From NCBI GenBank assembly GCA_038214135.1, contig JBBQSD010000014.1, positions 1 to 64,000 on the forward strand: a stretch of DNA of 64,000 bases, given 5' to 3'. This document shows positions 1 to 11,047 of this stretch, piece by piece. Positions within the stretch are counted from its first letter, which is position 1; each line of letters opens with the position of its first letter. Under the pieces are notes generated by a model. The model saw nothing but the letters and a program-made list of their open reading frames with translations. It had not been told where the DNA came from and did no database searches. The DNA comes from JANLSE01 sp038214135. Lineage in GTDB: Bacteria; Chloroflexota; Chloroflexia; Chloroflexales; Roseiflexaceae. Both the position numbers and the translations under genes were made by a program.

Positions 1-1112
1 GTGCGTAGTTCGTGGCTGACATGCGCCAGAAACGCGCTCTTTGCGCGGCTGGCCATTTCTGCGGCATCCCTGGCGGCCCGTAATGCCACATCGGCAGCCC
101 GTTGCTCGGTAATATCGCGCAGAAGCACCAAACGGCCACGCTGCCGATCATTGCCATCACTCAATGGGGATATGCGGATGTCAAACCAATGTGAGGCCTG
201 ATCGGCTTGCGCAATCTCGATTTCATCGTGTGCCCAGTTTATATTCTGGTAGCGTTCGACCAGTGTGGCTTGGTCGGGAAGAATCATCCGTAGTTCTTGA
301 CCAAGCACCTGTGGGCGTTCGTAGCCCATCATCTGCAACGCTGCCGGGTTCACATCGGCAACCCGATTCTGATGATCCAGCACCAGCACACCATCGCTCA
401 TACTCTCGATCAGCGAATCTCGCGCAACTGGCACAAGATCAAGCAACCCAAGCCGAAACAGGCTCCAGGCGAAGATCAGGCCCGATACCATAAATGTAAA
501 TGGAGTCAGATCGAGCCGGCTCAGGCCAGAGAGGTACAGTATGTTGCCGATCCACGGAATAATAGTCGCTATCAACATCAGGCTGATGGTGCGGCGCTGC
601 CCATGTGGTGCGCGCAGCAACAATCGCACAAGCAGCATCGCGCTGATCAACAGCAATAGGTATGCATAACTGGCGTGCAGCCAGAACGCTGGGCCATAGG
701 TAACCTTCAGCGTTGGGCCAAGAATTGGATCAGCAATTAATGTAATCGCCCGATAGAACGCATAATGGCGGTCGTTCGTCCAGATCAGCGCCAACACAAG
801 CAGCGGCTCGATTGCTAACAGCGCCCAGGTTCGCAGCCGCAGCGGCCTATCGCTGCGGCCATACTGCAGTACAAAGGCCATCCAACTGGCTGGAACGGCA
901 ACAATCCCAATATACTGGATGTTGGTCCATAGGTACTTGCCCTCCAGATCGCGGCTGGCCAGTTCCATACCATAGCCAAACGACCAGAGTGCCAGTGCGA
1001 TCAGCAGCAACCCGAGTGGCAATGCAGCCGGGATACGCCGATTCTGATAGGATGCCACAACCAGTGCAGCACAGATGACGGAAATCAGAAACAGAAACAA
1101 ACTTGCAAGCAT
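1..1112 (-). CDS. 7TM-PAS sensor histidine kinase, C-terminus cut by the window edge
   Basis: Reading the minus strand from ATG 1112 gives 370 codons without a stop up to the window edge. The first ~230 residues form about seven hydrophobic helices, like the N-terminal 7TM sensor region of histidine kinases. A PAS domain follows (about 240-350, with SMSDGVLVLDHQNRVADVNPAA and a PAC-like LVLLRDITEQ). The visible part ends in the phospho-acceptor box FLAHVSHELRT, so the HisKA and ATPase domains continue outside the window. It should be a membrane sensor passing phosphate to an unseen response regulator. It diverges from the HEPN-CBS gene across a 233-bp gap. Family assignment is firm; the signal is unknown. 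Confidence 0.88.
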   Translation of the reverse strand, partial: MLASLFLFLISVICAALVVASYQNRRIPAALPLGLLLIALALWSFGYGMELASRDLEGKYLWTNIQYIGIVAVPASWMAFVLQYGRSDRPLRLRTWALLAIEPLLVLALIWTNDRHYAFYRAITLIADPILGPTLKVTYGPAFWLHASYAYLLLLISAMLLVRLLLRAPHGQRRTISLMLIATIIPWIGNILYLSGLSRLDLTPFTFMVSGLIFAWSLFRLGLLDLVPVARDSLIESMSDGVLVLDHQNRVADVNPAALQMMGYERPQVLGQELRMILPDQATLVERYQNINWAHDEIEIAQADQASHWFDIRISPLSDGNDRQRGRLVLLRDITEQRAADVALRAARDAAEMASRAKSAFLAHVSHELR

Positions 1113-1280
1113 AGCCCTACCCTACCCAGCGAAATCACATGATCATCGGGATAGCGTACACGATAACACGCTCAGATCCAATACCATATGGTTACGGGAT
1201 CGTTCCAAGAAGCACGTCTTATAGAGAGAACAAGTAAACATTGAACGTTGAAAAGTATGCCGCATGGTATAACGCAACTA

Positions 1281-1289
1281 TGCTAGAAT
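1281..1289 (+). promoter_or_regulatory. Extended -10 promoter of the HEPN-CBS gene
   Basis: TGC-TAGAAT is an extended -10 element. It places the start of transcription near 1296, about 50 nt before ATG 1346. No good -35 is visible. The same TGC-TATxxT form precedes several other genes in the window. Confidence 0.4.
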
Positions 1290-1345
1290 AAGTTATTGTT
1301 CTCTTGTTCTCATGTTCCTTTGTTCTCTTACTCCTGTGAGTATTT

Positions 1346-2119
1346 ATGCGCGTTCCGCGCCGCCGCCAAACACAGAAACACGCCGCAAACCCAACCCCAC
1401 AGGCACTTGTGCGCAGGCTCGCCGATCTGCGCGCTATGCTGGTGGAAGATGCGCCTGCCGCTGGCGATCAGGGCCTCAAGCTGTTAGAAGAATATCTTGA
1501 GCAAGTGGCCCGTAGTTATGGCTATGCCGATGAAGGCAGCCTGCGACGATATACCATGTTTCTGCGCGGGCAGCATGTGCTGGACGAAGCGCTGCTTGCC
1601 CGGATCGATATCTATACCGATGCCCGCAACTGTTTGGCCCATACCTATGGAATCCAGGCCACACCAGAATTTGCCGCCGAGGTGATCGATTTTCTCCACG
1701 ATCTGCTGGCCGAGGATGCGCTAACGGCTGAACACCTGATGACCAGAGTGCCACAGACAATTGCTTCACATATGTTGCTCAGTCAGGCTCGCGATCTCAT
1801 GCTGAAAAAAGGCTATGGCCGGCTGCCCGTTCTGGAGAACCAGCGTGTTGTTGGGCTGCTCACCGAACGTGATATTGTGGTTGCGCAGGCCCGAACAGAA
1901 CAGGGACATCCATCCTTTGCAATGCTGCGGGTTGCCGATGCATTACCAACCGATGCGCTTGATCGGGTGGCGTTTGTTGGCCCGAATACGACACGCGACG
2001 AGATTGCCGCACTGTTACGCCGCCCCAATCTGATCGTATGTTTGGTTACACCAGATGGGCAAGCGCAGCAGATACCGATTGGGATTATTACCCATGCCGA
2101 TCTGTTGGATTGGATGTAA
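1346..2119 (+). CDS. HEPN-like domain fused to a CBS pair
   Basis: This 257-residue soluble protein has two parts. Residues about 20-125 are helical and contain R94-N-C-L-A-H99-T-Y101. That is an exact match to the RX4HXY motif of HepT-type HEPN RNases, whose Tyr is modified by MNT nucleotidyltransferases. Residues about 131-256 form two CBS motifs (LMTRVPQTIA..., VVGLLTERDIV, then PIGIITHADLLDWM), which usually bind adenine nucleotides. No MNT partner lies beside it. If the HEPN part is active, the CBS pair could gate an RNase by nucleotide level; this is inference. Alternatively the N-terminus may be a non-catalytic HEPN scaffold. Its 3' end overlaps the convergent kinase gene by 32 bp. Confidence 0.75.
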   Translation: MRVPRRRQTQKHAANPTPQALVRRLADLRAMLVEDAPAAGDQGLKLLEEYLEQVARSYGYADEGSLRRYTMFLRGQHVLDEALLARIDIYTDARNCLAHTYGIQATPEFAAEVIDFLHDLLAEDALTAEHLMTRVPQTIASHMLLSQARDLMLKKGYGRLPVLENQRVVGLLTERDIVVAQARTEQGHPSFAMLRVADALPTDALDRVAFVGPNTTRDEIAALLRRPNLIVCLVTPDGQAQQIPIGIITHADLLDWM

Positions 2120-3119
2120 ACGCTAGATCAACGATTTCACCCGGTTGAAACAGGCTGATAAAGCTGGTAACGCCAGCCCGCTTCGTTTCAGCCCCAAGAT
2201 CATCGCGAAACAAGACCTGTGCTGCATAGGCGCTAATGTCGCTGATCGCCCAGGCATAGCGATAATAGGCCAGGGCAACAGAATCCATGGCTATCTGGCC
2301 ATAGCCCTGAACAAATAATTGCTCTTCGTGCAGGCCGACCAATGCACGGCTTATACCGCCGCCGATCACAAACATCAGATCGCGCTCCTGCGGGGCCAGC
2401 ATGACCTCATCCCAATCCACAATCCACAGCCGCTGTTCGGTATCCAGCAGTACATTATTTGTATGAATATCTGCATGGCACAGCACCAATGGCAGCCCTG
2501 CTTGGGCAACCTGCGCCGCCAGTTGTTGGAGCCGTTCCTGTAATTGCTTGATCTGCCCACGGTGTTCCTGCCAGAAGTGTGCCAGTTTCTGTGCCGATGG
2601 CTCCGTAAACGTGTGCGTGCCAATATGCAGATCGATTGTGTTGATCAGATCCGATGTGGTTGAATCGAACTGTTCGAAGCGCAAAACCTGCGCAAGCTCA
2701 GGGGCAATTGCTGTTGTATGAATCTGCCGCAGAATCGCGCCATACTCGATCCATTGCGAATCGGACATCCCGTGATCCATGCCGGTTGTTCCCTCAATAA
2801 ATGGATACACTAGCAGCACATACTCAGCTTCCTCGATAGTGGCGAAGAGTACATTCGCTTGTGTTGGCAATGGCGCAATCACCCGTGTTACACCATGATC
2901 ATGCAGATAGCGTGGCACCAACAGGCTTGGCTGGTTGGTCAGACTCAGGCGGGCTTTTACAAAATAACTGGTGCCATCGCGGGTCTGCGCTCGATAGACC
3001 CATGCCGATGAATCGTGGCCAAGCGGCAGGAACTCCAGGTGTTCAACAATCAGGCCATAGTGTGTGTGTAGGCACGCCAGAATACGTTCTTCGGGGAGAT
3101 CGATTGGTGGCTCACGCAT
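2088..3119 (-). CDS. APH/choline-kinase family phosphotransferase
   Basis: This 343-residue protein has the protein-kinase-like fold of aminoglycoside, homoserine and choline kinases. The Brenner motif LCHADIHTNNVLL lies near residue 215 and is followed by the metal-binding IVDWDEV. An ATP-site Lys is plausible in SYFVKARL. ATG 3119 is chosen because AAAGGA lies 9 nt upstream; an upstream in-frame GTG at 3137 has no such site. The natural substrate cannot be read from sequence, and resistance should not be assumed. It is convergent with the HEPN-CBS gene, and their 3' ends overlap. Confidence 0.82.
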   Translation of the reverse strand: MREPPIDLPEERILACLHTHYGLIVEHLEFLPLGHDSSAWVYRAQTRDGTSYFVKARLSLTNQPSLLVPRYLHDHGVTRVIAPLPTQANVLFATIEEAEYVLLVYPFIEGTTGMDHGMSDSQWIEYGAILRQIHTTAIAPELAQVLRFEQFDSTTSDLINTIDLHIGTHTFTEPSAQKLAHFWQEHRGQIKQLQERLQQLAAQVAQAGLPLVLCHADIHTNNVLLDTEQRLWIVDWDEVMLAPQERDLMFVIGGGISRALVGLHEEQLFVQGYGQIAMDSVALAYYRYAWAISDISAYAAQVLFRDDLGAETKRAGVTSFISLFQPGEIVDLAFTSNPTDRHG

Positions 3120-3792
3120 GTGTGGGATTCCTTTCACTTCCGGCGGGACTATGCTTGTGCCTCTTTTGCCGCTGTGCGCGGCTGGCAGGTTTCTTGCCGC
3201 TGTGCGCGGCTGGCACCAGGGAACCGTTCCGCAGGTTCCCTGGATCCTCCTGCGGCCAGGGACTCTTGTCCCTGAACCCTGAATGGATCATAATGGCTCA
3301 CCAGCGTCCATTGGTCATGCCTCGGCTGTAAATAGCAACCACCGTGATAGAACAATGGCGGCATCGTATCCCACGAACGTAGGGGCGAGACCAAGCCGCT
3401 TCGCATCAAACCACCACCATTCCCTCGCCACACGGCGCGTGTTCGCCCGCATCGGACGCCGCGTTGGAATGCGATGGACATTTCCGGCGACGCCCTGAAC
3501 CTGTAAAGAGCGCTGGTGGCACTCCAACACCCATTTCTCCTGCCTCGGCTGCATACGAAAAGTAACTCCTGATGGCTGATGGCTCTCGGTTCGGGCGGAC
3601 ACACAGGTCCGCACCCTACACGTCCCTTGGTCTCCTGACTTCTGACTCCTGAATACTCGCTTCTTGTTCCTCTGTCAGGGTGCGGTTCTCGGTTCGGGCG
3701 GACACACAGGTCCGCACCCTACACGTCCCTTGGTCTCCTGACTTCTGACTCCTGAATACTGCTACTGCTGCGGGTATGGTACACTCATTGCT
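3120..3792. repeat. Repeat-rich intergenic region with a 74-bp direct repeat
   Basis: No convincing gene lies here. A GCGGCTGGC-type module (about 3165-3330) recurs at about 10690-10855. Two 74-bp copies with no mismatch that I could find lie at 3584-3657 and 3687-3760. Each ends in the ACTTCTGACTCCTGAATACT heptamer motif seen in many gaps of this window. The second copy ends just before the methyltransferase promoter. Confidence 0.75.
3777..3785 (+). promoter_or_regulatory. Extended -10 promoter, probably leaderless
   Basis: TGG-TACACT ends 7 nt before ATG 3793. Transcription should therefore start at or next to the start codon, and no Shine-Dalgarno is visible. The spacing equals that at 13084-13089 on the other strand. 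Confidence 0.42.
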
Positions 3793-4665
3793 ATGCACGA
3801 AACCAATGAAACACCAGAAACCGATGCTGCGGCGATCAAACATGCTATCGATCCACGCAACCAGCTCAATGATCTGACGGGCCGCGAATGGATCTATGCG
3901 CTGCGTTCGGTGATTGCCACCCGCTACCCAACCAAAGGTGCAGAAGCATTCGCCCACGCCTTGCGCCGTGGCCACCCATCACCAAAACCCCCCCAGCTCA
4001 TGGCCGAACTACTGCGCTTCTTCACCAAACGCGGTGGGCGGGTGCTGGATCTGTTTGCTGGCGTTGGCGGAACGCTGCTGGCCTGTAGTATCGAGGATCG
4101 CGTCGGTTTCGGGATCGAGCTATCGGCGGAATATGCCACGATCTACCGGGCCGTCTGCGTTGAACTTGGGCTTGCCGAGCAGTCCATGATCGTCGGCGAT
4201 GCACGCCAGTTGGCAACCTTCCCCGAACTTGGCGATCAACCATTTGATCTAATCCTGACCGACCCGCCCTATGCGGCGATGATGGCCAAACCCAAGACTG
4301 GCGAACGCAAGAAGCGCGGACAGGGTGAGGCAACGCCCTTCACCGATAACCCAGCCGATCTTGGCAATTTGGGGTATCAGGAATTCCTGGCCGAGCTGCG
4401 GGTAATACTGACACCGGCTATCGAACGATTACGCCCTAAGGGCTATCTGGTTCTGTTCACCAAGGATATCCAGCCAACCCGCCAGCATCATAACATGCTG
4501 CATGCCGATATCACCGCCGAATTATTGAACATCCCACAGCTGAGTTTTCGTGGGTACCGGATCTGGCACGACATGAGCCAGAATCTGTATCCATTTGGCT
4601 ACCCCTTCAGCTTTGTGTCCAATCAGGTTCACCAATTCATTCTGATCTTTCGCCGCGAAATCTAA
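3793..4665 (+). CDS. Orphan DNA methyltransferase (N6-adenine/N4-cytosine type)
   Basis: This 290-residue protein carries SAM motif I as DLFAGVGG (86-93), an acidic second-strand end (GFGIEL), and catalytic motif IV as DPPY (157-160). DPPY is typical of amino-methyltransferases acting on adenine N6 or cytosine N4. A PSPKPPQLM stretch just before motif I fits motif X. That gives the order X-I-IV, with only a short variable part afterwards for target recognition. No restriction endonuclease is adjacent, so it is probably a solitary methylase or acts on another substrate such as RNA. The gene appears leaderless and ends about 85 bp before clpC. Confidence 0.8.
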   Translation: MHETNETPETDAAAIKHAIDPRNQLNDLTGREWIYALRSVIATRYPTKGAEAFAHALRRGHPSPKPPQLMAELLRFFTKRGGRVLDLFAGVGGTLLACSIEDRVGFGIELSAEYATIYRAVCVELGLAEQSMIVGDARQLATFPELGDQPFDLILTDPPYAAMMAKPKTGERKKRGQGEATPFTDNPADLGNLGYQEFLAELRVILTPAIERLRPKGYLVLFTKDIQPTRQHHNMLHADITAELLNIPQLSFRGYRIWHDMSQNLYPFGYPFSFVSNQVHQFILIFRREI

Positions 4666-4697
4666 CAGCTATCTAATAAGCGCTCTAATGAGCGGTA

Positions 4698-4706
4698 TGC
4701 TATACT
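4698..4706 (+). promoter_or_regulatory. Extended -10 promoter of clpC with overlapping inverted repeat
   Basis: TGC-TATACT is a strong extended -10, with a start near 4713. Just upstream CGCTC-TAAT-GAGCG (4681-4694) is a short inverted repeat between the methyltransferase stop and the promoter. It could be an operator or part of a terminator. It matches neither the CIRCE nor the CtsR consensus well. Confidence 0.5.
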
Positions 4707-4751
4707 GCACGCATCTCGTATTGGGCGTGCAAGGCGCACAAAGGGTTGCAA

Positions 4752-7228
<2,477 letters not shown>

Positions 7229-7232
<4 letters not shown>

Positions 7233-7459
7233 GAGTGAAACAACGAACGCTTACCCGAGTTGGCGCGGTGATTGGAATTGTGATCGGCGTGCTATACTTA
7301 CTGAATCCGACAGCAGGCCTGCTCGAACTCATTCCAGACGTCATCCCAATTGTTGGCAACCTCGATGAGGCCGCAGCAACGACACTAGTTCTGTGGGGGT
7401 TACAGGCCTTCCGCAAACCGGATGACCCGCCAGCGCTGCCAATTCCGAACAAGAAGTAA
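7229..7459 (+). CDS. Small DUF1232 membrane protein
   Basis: This 76-residue protein has one or two hydrophobic segments and the DUF1232 signature (LLELIPDVIPIVGNLDEAAATT), as in YkvA-like proteins. Its ATG overlaps the clpC stop by 4 bp, so the two are probably translated together. DUF1232 has no established biochemical role. The coupling suggests a membrane factor linked to protein quality control, which is inference. A palindromic repeat follows and separates it from the convergent ATPase gene. Confidence 0.8.
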
Positions 7460-7473
7460 CGTCCATGCAATCA

Positions 7474-7513
7474 GGGCCGGTAGAGACGCGAGATTTTGCG
7501 TCGCTACCGGCCC
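7474..7513. terminator. GC-rich palindrome between convergent genes
   Basis: GGGCCGGTAGAGACGC pairs with GCGTCGCTACCGGCCC apart from one mismatch, around an 8-nt loop. Partial copies of the right arm follow to about 7560. It belongs to the same family as the hairpins at 17244-17279 and 22100-22133 and could terminate transcription from both sides. Confidence 0.6.
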
Positions 7514-7549
7514 ACGTTTTTGCGTCGCTACCGCCCACGTTTTGCGTCG

Positions 7550-8083
7550 CTACGGCCCCTGTAGCGCTTCGAGCACATACGCACACCGCTCTGCAACCGA
7601 AACCTTGGGTACCTCGATCAGCTGATATTGACACCGACGGTACCACTCCTGTGTGATGCTATGAACCAACTCAGCATGCTCGAACGTGTGATCGCGTTCG
7701 GCATCGTTCACATAGATCGCCTCCCATGGGGGCAGGACAAAGGCCTTGGAATAGTATTGGTACTTCGAGAGCCACATGCTCAACTCGCTCTCGCTCAGGG
7801 GTGTAACGTAATCGAGCCCACACAGGGCATCGAGGACGCTGCGATCAAAGAAGACGTGGCCTGGGGTCGCAGCGTGATCAACAAAGTTCTCAATATCCAT
7901 TCGCAGCGTTTCGTGAACAAACTCAGACGCATTCGGTCGCGGACTCAGACCGCGTTTAAGGCGGTCCTGGATGATGGTGCGCGGGCTATCGCCAACAATG
8001 CTGTAACCACGAGCCTGCAGCGCCAGCAAGAGTGTGGTCTTCCCTACGCCAGGGCCACCGGTGATTACTATTCGCTTTGACAT
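7550..8083 (-). CDS. P-loop ATPase of the AAA_28 type
   Basis: This 177-residue NTPase opens with MSKRIVITGGPGVGKTTLL, a Walker A motif directly after the start. Later parts (HVFFDRSVLDALCGLDYV, AIYVNDAERDHTFEHA) resemble the AAA_28 or nicotinamide-riboside-kinase-like group of small P-loop kinases. ATG 8083 is chosen because AGGAGGAGT lies about 10 nt upstream; a longer in-frame extension to 8227 lacks such a site. The substrate is unknown. No operon partner is evident. Confidence 0.8.
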   Translation of the reverse strand: MSKRIVITGGPGVGKTTLLLALQARGYSIVGDSPRTIIQDRLKRGLSPRPNASEFVHETLRMDIENFVDHAATPGHVFFDRSVLDALCGLDYVTPLSESELSMWLSKYQYYSKAFVLPPWEAIYVNDAERDHTFEHAELVHSITQEWYRRCQYQLIEVPKVSVAERCAYVLEALQGP

Positions 8084-8265
8084 GCTGAGGTGTACTCCTC
8101 CTGGTGGGTACACGCCGAACGGCTGGCCCATCACTTGCCCGCTGATCGTGGCCAAAAGACGAAAGGGCCTTGAGATGCCACGAACGATATAAAAACGTCC
8201 TGATTCAGCAGTCGGGTGCATGGGCATGCTGGGCTACCGGAATGCGGAATACGATGCTGCATTGG

Positions 8266-8847
8266 TCACGATTCGGTCGTGAAGGTGATTCCGTCATAGA
8301 TTGCCGCCATCGGCAAACTTACATTGACTGCCTCCAGTGAGATGACCGCATCGAGTGTGTCCGTAAGATGGACATACCAAAAGTAGGGTGTTTGACGGGT
8401 GTAGCGTTGCACATACGGTGCATTTTGATCGATCAGAATATACTCTCGCAAACTATCGATTGAGCGATAATAGATCAGCTTTTCGTTGCGATCCTTCGCA
8501 TCAGTGGATGGTGAGAGAATCTCCATAATAATGGTGGGATTGATCAAGGTCAGCTCGCTGGGTTCGAGAAACCGTGGAGAACCACAGACAATCGTGAGAT
8601 CGGGATAGGTATAGACGAGCTGGGTGATCGCTTGCACCCGTAAATCGCTCGGGTAGATACGGCACCCCTGGCGACGCAGTTGGGGAAAGAGGTGGCCAAT
8701 CACGTTGCTTATAATCATGTTATGACGTGCTGTCGCCCCCGCTTGAGCCACAATCGTTCCATGAAAGTATTCGAGTTTGTGGGGCGAATCCTGATCGCGC
8801 TGGAGATACTCACTGGTGGTGAGAAGGGTGCTCGGTTGTGCGCTCAT
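8266..8847 (-). CDS. Uma2-family (DUF820) putative endonuclease
   Basis: This 193-residue protein has the Uma2/DUF820 pattern: TSEYLQRDQDSPHKLEYFHGTIVAQAG at the N-terminus, a YTYPDLTIVCG strand with the conserved PD, and TIIMEILSPSTDAKDRNEKLIYY with the nuclease-like E and K residues. The family has a PD-(D/E)XK-like fold and is greatly expanded in Chloroflexota and cyanobacteria, but has no proven general role. ATG 8847 follows AGGAG by 7 nt. It stands alone between the ATPase and the YiaA/B gene. Confidence 0.88.
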   Translation of the reverse strand: MSAQPSTLLTTSEYLQRDQDSPHKLEYFHGTIVAQAGATARHNMIISNVIGHLFPQLRRQGCRIYPSDLRVQAITQLVYTYPDLTIVCGSPRFLEPSELTLINPTIIMEILSPSTDAKDRNEKLIYYRSIDSLREYILIDQNAPYVQRYTRQTPYFWYVHLTDTLDAVISLEAVNVSLPMAAIYDGITFTTES

Positions 8848-8976
8848 GATCCACTCCTGCTTGATCTGAGGATGCCTAGGGAGGATCATACCAAGAAACA
8901 CTGCCGCACGCAAGCCACTACGAGCATATGTTCGGATATGCCCTGTAGAGGTAGACGAACGCATTATTGCAACAAA

Positions 8977-9414
8977 TCAGGCCTCGCTGGCTGTTTCCTG
9001 GAACGGCCCATCATCGCGCATGAGGGCGAGATCGCGCACATTCTTCTGCACGGCGACCGCAGCAAACAGGCTCAGAAGAAATGACATTGCATAAAAGCCT
9101 TTTTCACTTGATGTGAGCGTGGCATTCCACAAGCCAACGGTCAACAACAAGAGTGACAGGCCCAGCGCGAACCAGCACAGGCCAAAGTAGATGCCGGTGA
9201 CGGGAATGCCTTCCAGGCGATCCCGAACGGATTTCTGCAGTGATACCGCGCCGAACAAACCAAATAGCATCACCGTCAGGTAATAGCCCTTCTCGTACAG
9301 TGGCATTGGCGCATTCCACAGGCCAAGCATGTATGTGATGCCACCAACAAACAGTGCAATCCAGGATGCGCCGATAAATGCAGCGGTTGGGCGTTGTGGG
9401 TTTGGCCTCATCAT
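8977..9414 (-). CDS. YiaA/YiaB-type inner membrane protein
   Basis: This 145-residue protein has four predicted helices in two internal repeats. Each repeat pairs a WNAxxxxxEKGxY loop with AVxxQKxVRD (LYEKGYYLTVMLFGLFGAVSLQKSVRD and SSEKGFYAMSFLLSLFAAVAVQKNVRD). This is the YiaA/YiaB two-helix family, whose function is unknown. GGAGG lies just before the tandem ATG ATG at 9414/9411, and either could be used. Confidence 0.85.
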   Translation of the reverse strand: MMRPNPQRPTAAFIGASWIALFVGGITYMLGLWNAPMPLYEKGYYLTVMLFGLFGAVSLQKSVRDRLEGIPVTGIYFGLCWFALGLSLLLLTVGLWNATLTSSEKGFYAMSFLLSLFAAVAVQKNVRDLALMRDDGPFQETASEA

Positions 9415-9754
9415 AGTCCTCCAATCACATCGGTCGGTATACTAACCTGTTTTTATACACCTGTGTAGTAAACGTCATCCCGATGTGCTTTTTGCACATG
9501 CTTCGATGCATGCCCAGAATTCGCAGGCTGATGAATTTTGAGGAAATCATCGGGAAACAAGGGATGCCTTTCCATCCGCAGGCTGAAGCCTGCGGCCAGG
9601 GGATGTGGCCAAGGGGATGCACCAGAGCCGCGCCGTTGATGAAGATGAATAAATAATCTGGCAGATGGCACCTGACGATGTTGATGCGGTTGTGGAGTGC
9701 GCAAGCCATGCTTGCGCTGCGGCATCCTGGCTTGCGCACAGCCCACGGTGCAGA
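9415..9754. repeat. Intergenic region with REP-like palindrome
   Basis: No gene is supported here. CCGCAGGC-TGAA-GCCTGCGG at 9576-9595 is a perfect 8-bp-stem palindrome that recurs at 23367, 30011 and 50141. A related CCGCGGGC form is at 23498. Confidence 0.65.
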
Positions 9755-10621
9755 TTATGCCGCCTCAGCCAGTTTAGCCAGCAGTTCCTGGGTGGCTGCC
9801 TCGCTCAGATTGACAAGTGGCACCCGGCATGATGAGGCTGGCAGATCGGCGAGATGCGGCAAGAGCGCCTTGAGTGCCGAAACCGCCCCATAATCCTTGA
9901 AGATATTCGTGATTGCGATTGCGCGGTTCTGGGCGGCAGCGGCATCCTCACCAGCATTGCGAATGGCTACTAGCTCACGCGGGAACAGATTGGTGATTGC
10001 GAAGATCCCACCGGCGGCACCATCGGCGAGTGCGCGGGTGAACAATGGCGCACCACCGGTATAGATCTTCATGCTTGGGTAGCGTTTGATCAGCAGCGCC
10101 GTATACTGCCCATCGCCACCGCTATCCTTCAGGCCATAGATCGCATCGGGATGGCTTTCGAGCAAGCCATCGATCACCCCGGTTGTGATCGGGATCTGGC
10201 TAACGGGCGGGATATGGTAGAGCACGATTTTGCCACCCGCTGGCAGTGCATCGCAGACGGCCCGATAGTAGGCCAGTAAGCCAGCATCGCTCAGGTTCTT
10301 GAAGAAGAATGGTGGCAATACCATCGCCGCCTCGGCACCCTGTTCAAGCGCATAGCGGGTTGCCGCAATCGTTTCGGGCAGATTGGCACAACCGGTTCCA
10401 GGCATAACCGACAGATTGCCACGATTGGCCAGGCAGGTATCGATTACGACCTTGCGCTCTTCCAGGCTTAGCGCTGGCCCTTCGCCGGTGGTGCCACATG
10501 GCACAATCCCATCGACGCCATTGGCTTCCAGCCAGCGCAGATGCGGCGGAATGGCGGCCAGATCCGGTGGCCCGGATGGTGAGGTAAATGGGGTCATCAG
10601 TGCGACATGGACTTCGGGCAT
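9755..10621 (-). CDS. DapA/NanA-family class I aldolase-lyase
   Basis: This 288-residue TIM-barrel enzyme of the dihydrodipicolinate synthase/N-acetylneuraminate lyase superfamily shows all the hallmarks. CGTTGEGPALSLEER is the GTTGE loop, YHIPP holds the catalytic Tyr, and YGLKDSGGD holds the Schiff-base Lys. ATG 10621 has AAAGGAG about 8 nt upstream. The superfamily splits or forms 2-oxo acids and includes 4-hydroxy-2-oxoglutarate and sugar-acid aldolases. With no lysine-pathway neighbours, a catabolic aldolase or dehydratase is as likely as DapA. Confidence 0.87.
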   Translation of the reverse strand: MPEVHVALMTPFTSPSGPPDLAAIPPHLRWLEANGVDGIVPCGTTGEGPALSLEERKVVIDTCLANRGNLSVMPGTGCANLPETIAATRYALEQGAEAAMVLPPFFFKNLSDAGLLAYYRAVCDALPAGGKIVLYHIPPVSQIPITTGVIDGLLESHPDAIYGLKDSGGDGQYTALLIKRYPSMKIYTGGAPLFTRALADGAAGGIFAITNLFPRELVAIRNAGEDAAAAQNRAIAITNIFKDYGAVSALKALLPHLADLPASSCRVPLVNLSEAATQELLAKLAEAA

Positions 10622-11047
10622 GATCAATCTCCTTTTGTCTTTGGTTGTTGCCTTTGTTGCTTCTTTGCGGGAACAGTTCCCTCGACTCTTCATGCCGCTC
10701 TGCGCGGCTGGCTCATCATTTCTGGCGGGGCTACGCGCCCCGCACCCGCGGCCAGGGCGGTCCCGTCCGCCCTGACAATCCACGGTCGGGACCTTGCCTC
10801 GAATCCCAAATGGAGCATAGTGGCTTACCAATCTTGGTTGATTATGCCTCGGCTGCGAGCAATGTGTGTTGGTGTTCGGTTGGGGCCTATCTCTATACGC
10901 GCTCCATCTGTGCTTTCTTCTTCCATTGTTCAGGCGAACACAAGGTTCGCCCCTGCCGTGGTTCGTGGTTCGGTTGTCACCTGGTCACCGTTTCATCTAA
11001 TCACTTGTCACGTAGTTCTTCGGATTCTGACTCCTGACTCCTGACTC
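10622..11047. repeat. Repeat-bearing intergenic region
   Basis: No gene is supported. The stretch 10690-10855 (GCGCGGCTGG...TGCCTCGGCTGC) is a diverged copy of the module at about 3165-3345. TCCTGACTCCTGACTCCT heptamers sit directly at the 3' end of the carboxylase gene (11030-11048). Confidence 0.6.

Noticed and set aside
2088..3119. Aminoglycoside resistance gene
   Set aside because: Only the general APH-fold motifs are visible. The family covers many small-molecule kinases and nothing here points to antibiotics.
9755..10621. Calling the lyase a true lysine-pathway DapA
   Set aside because: The catalytic motifs are shared by the whole superfamily, and no lysine or cell-wall genes are nearby.
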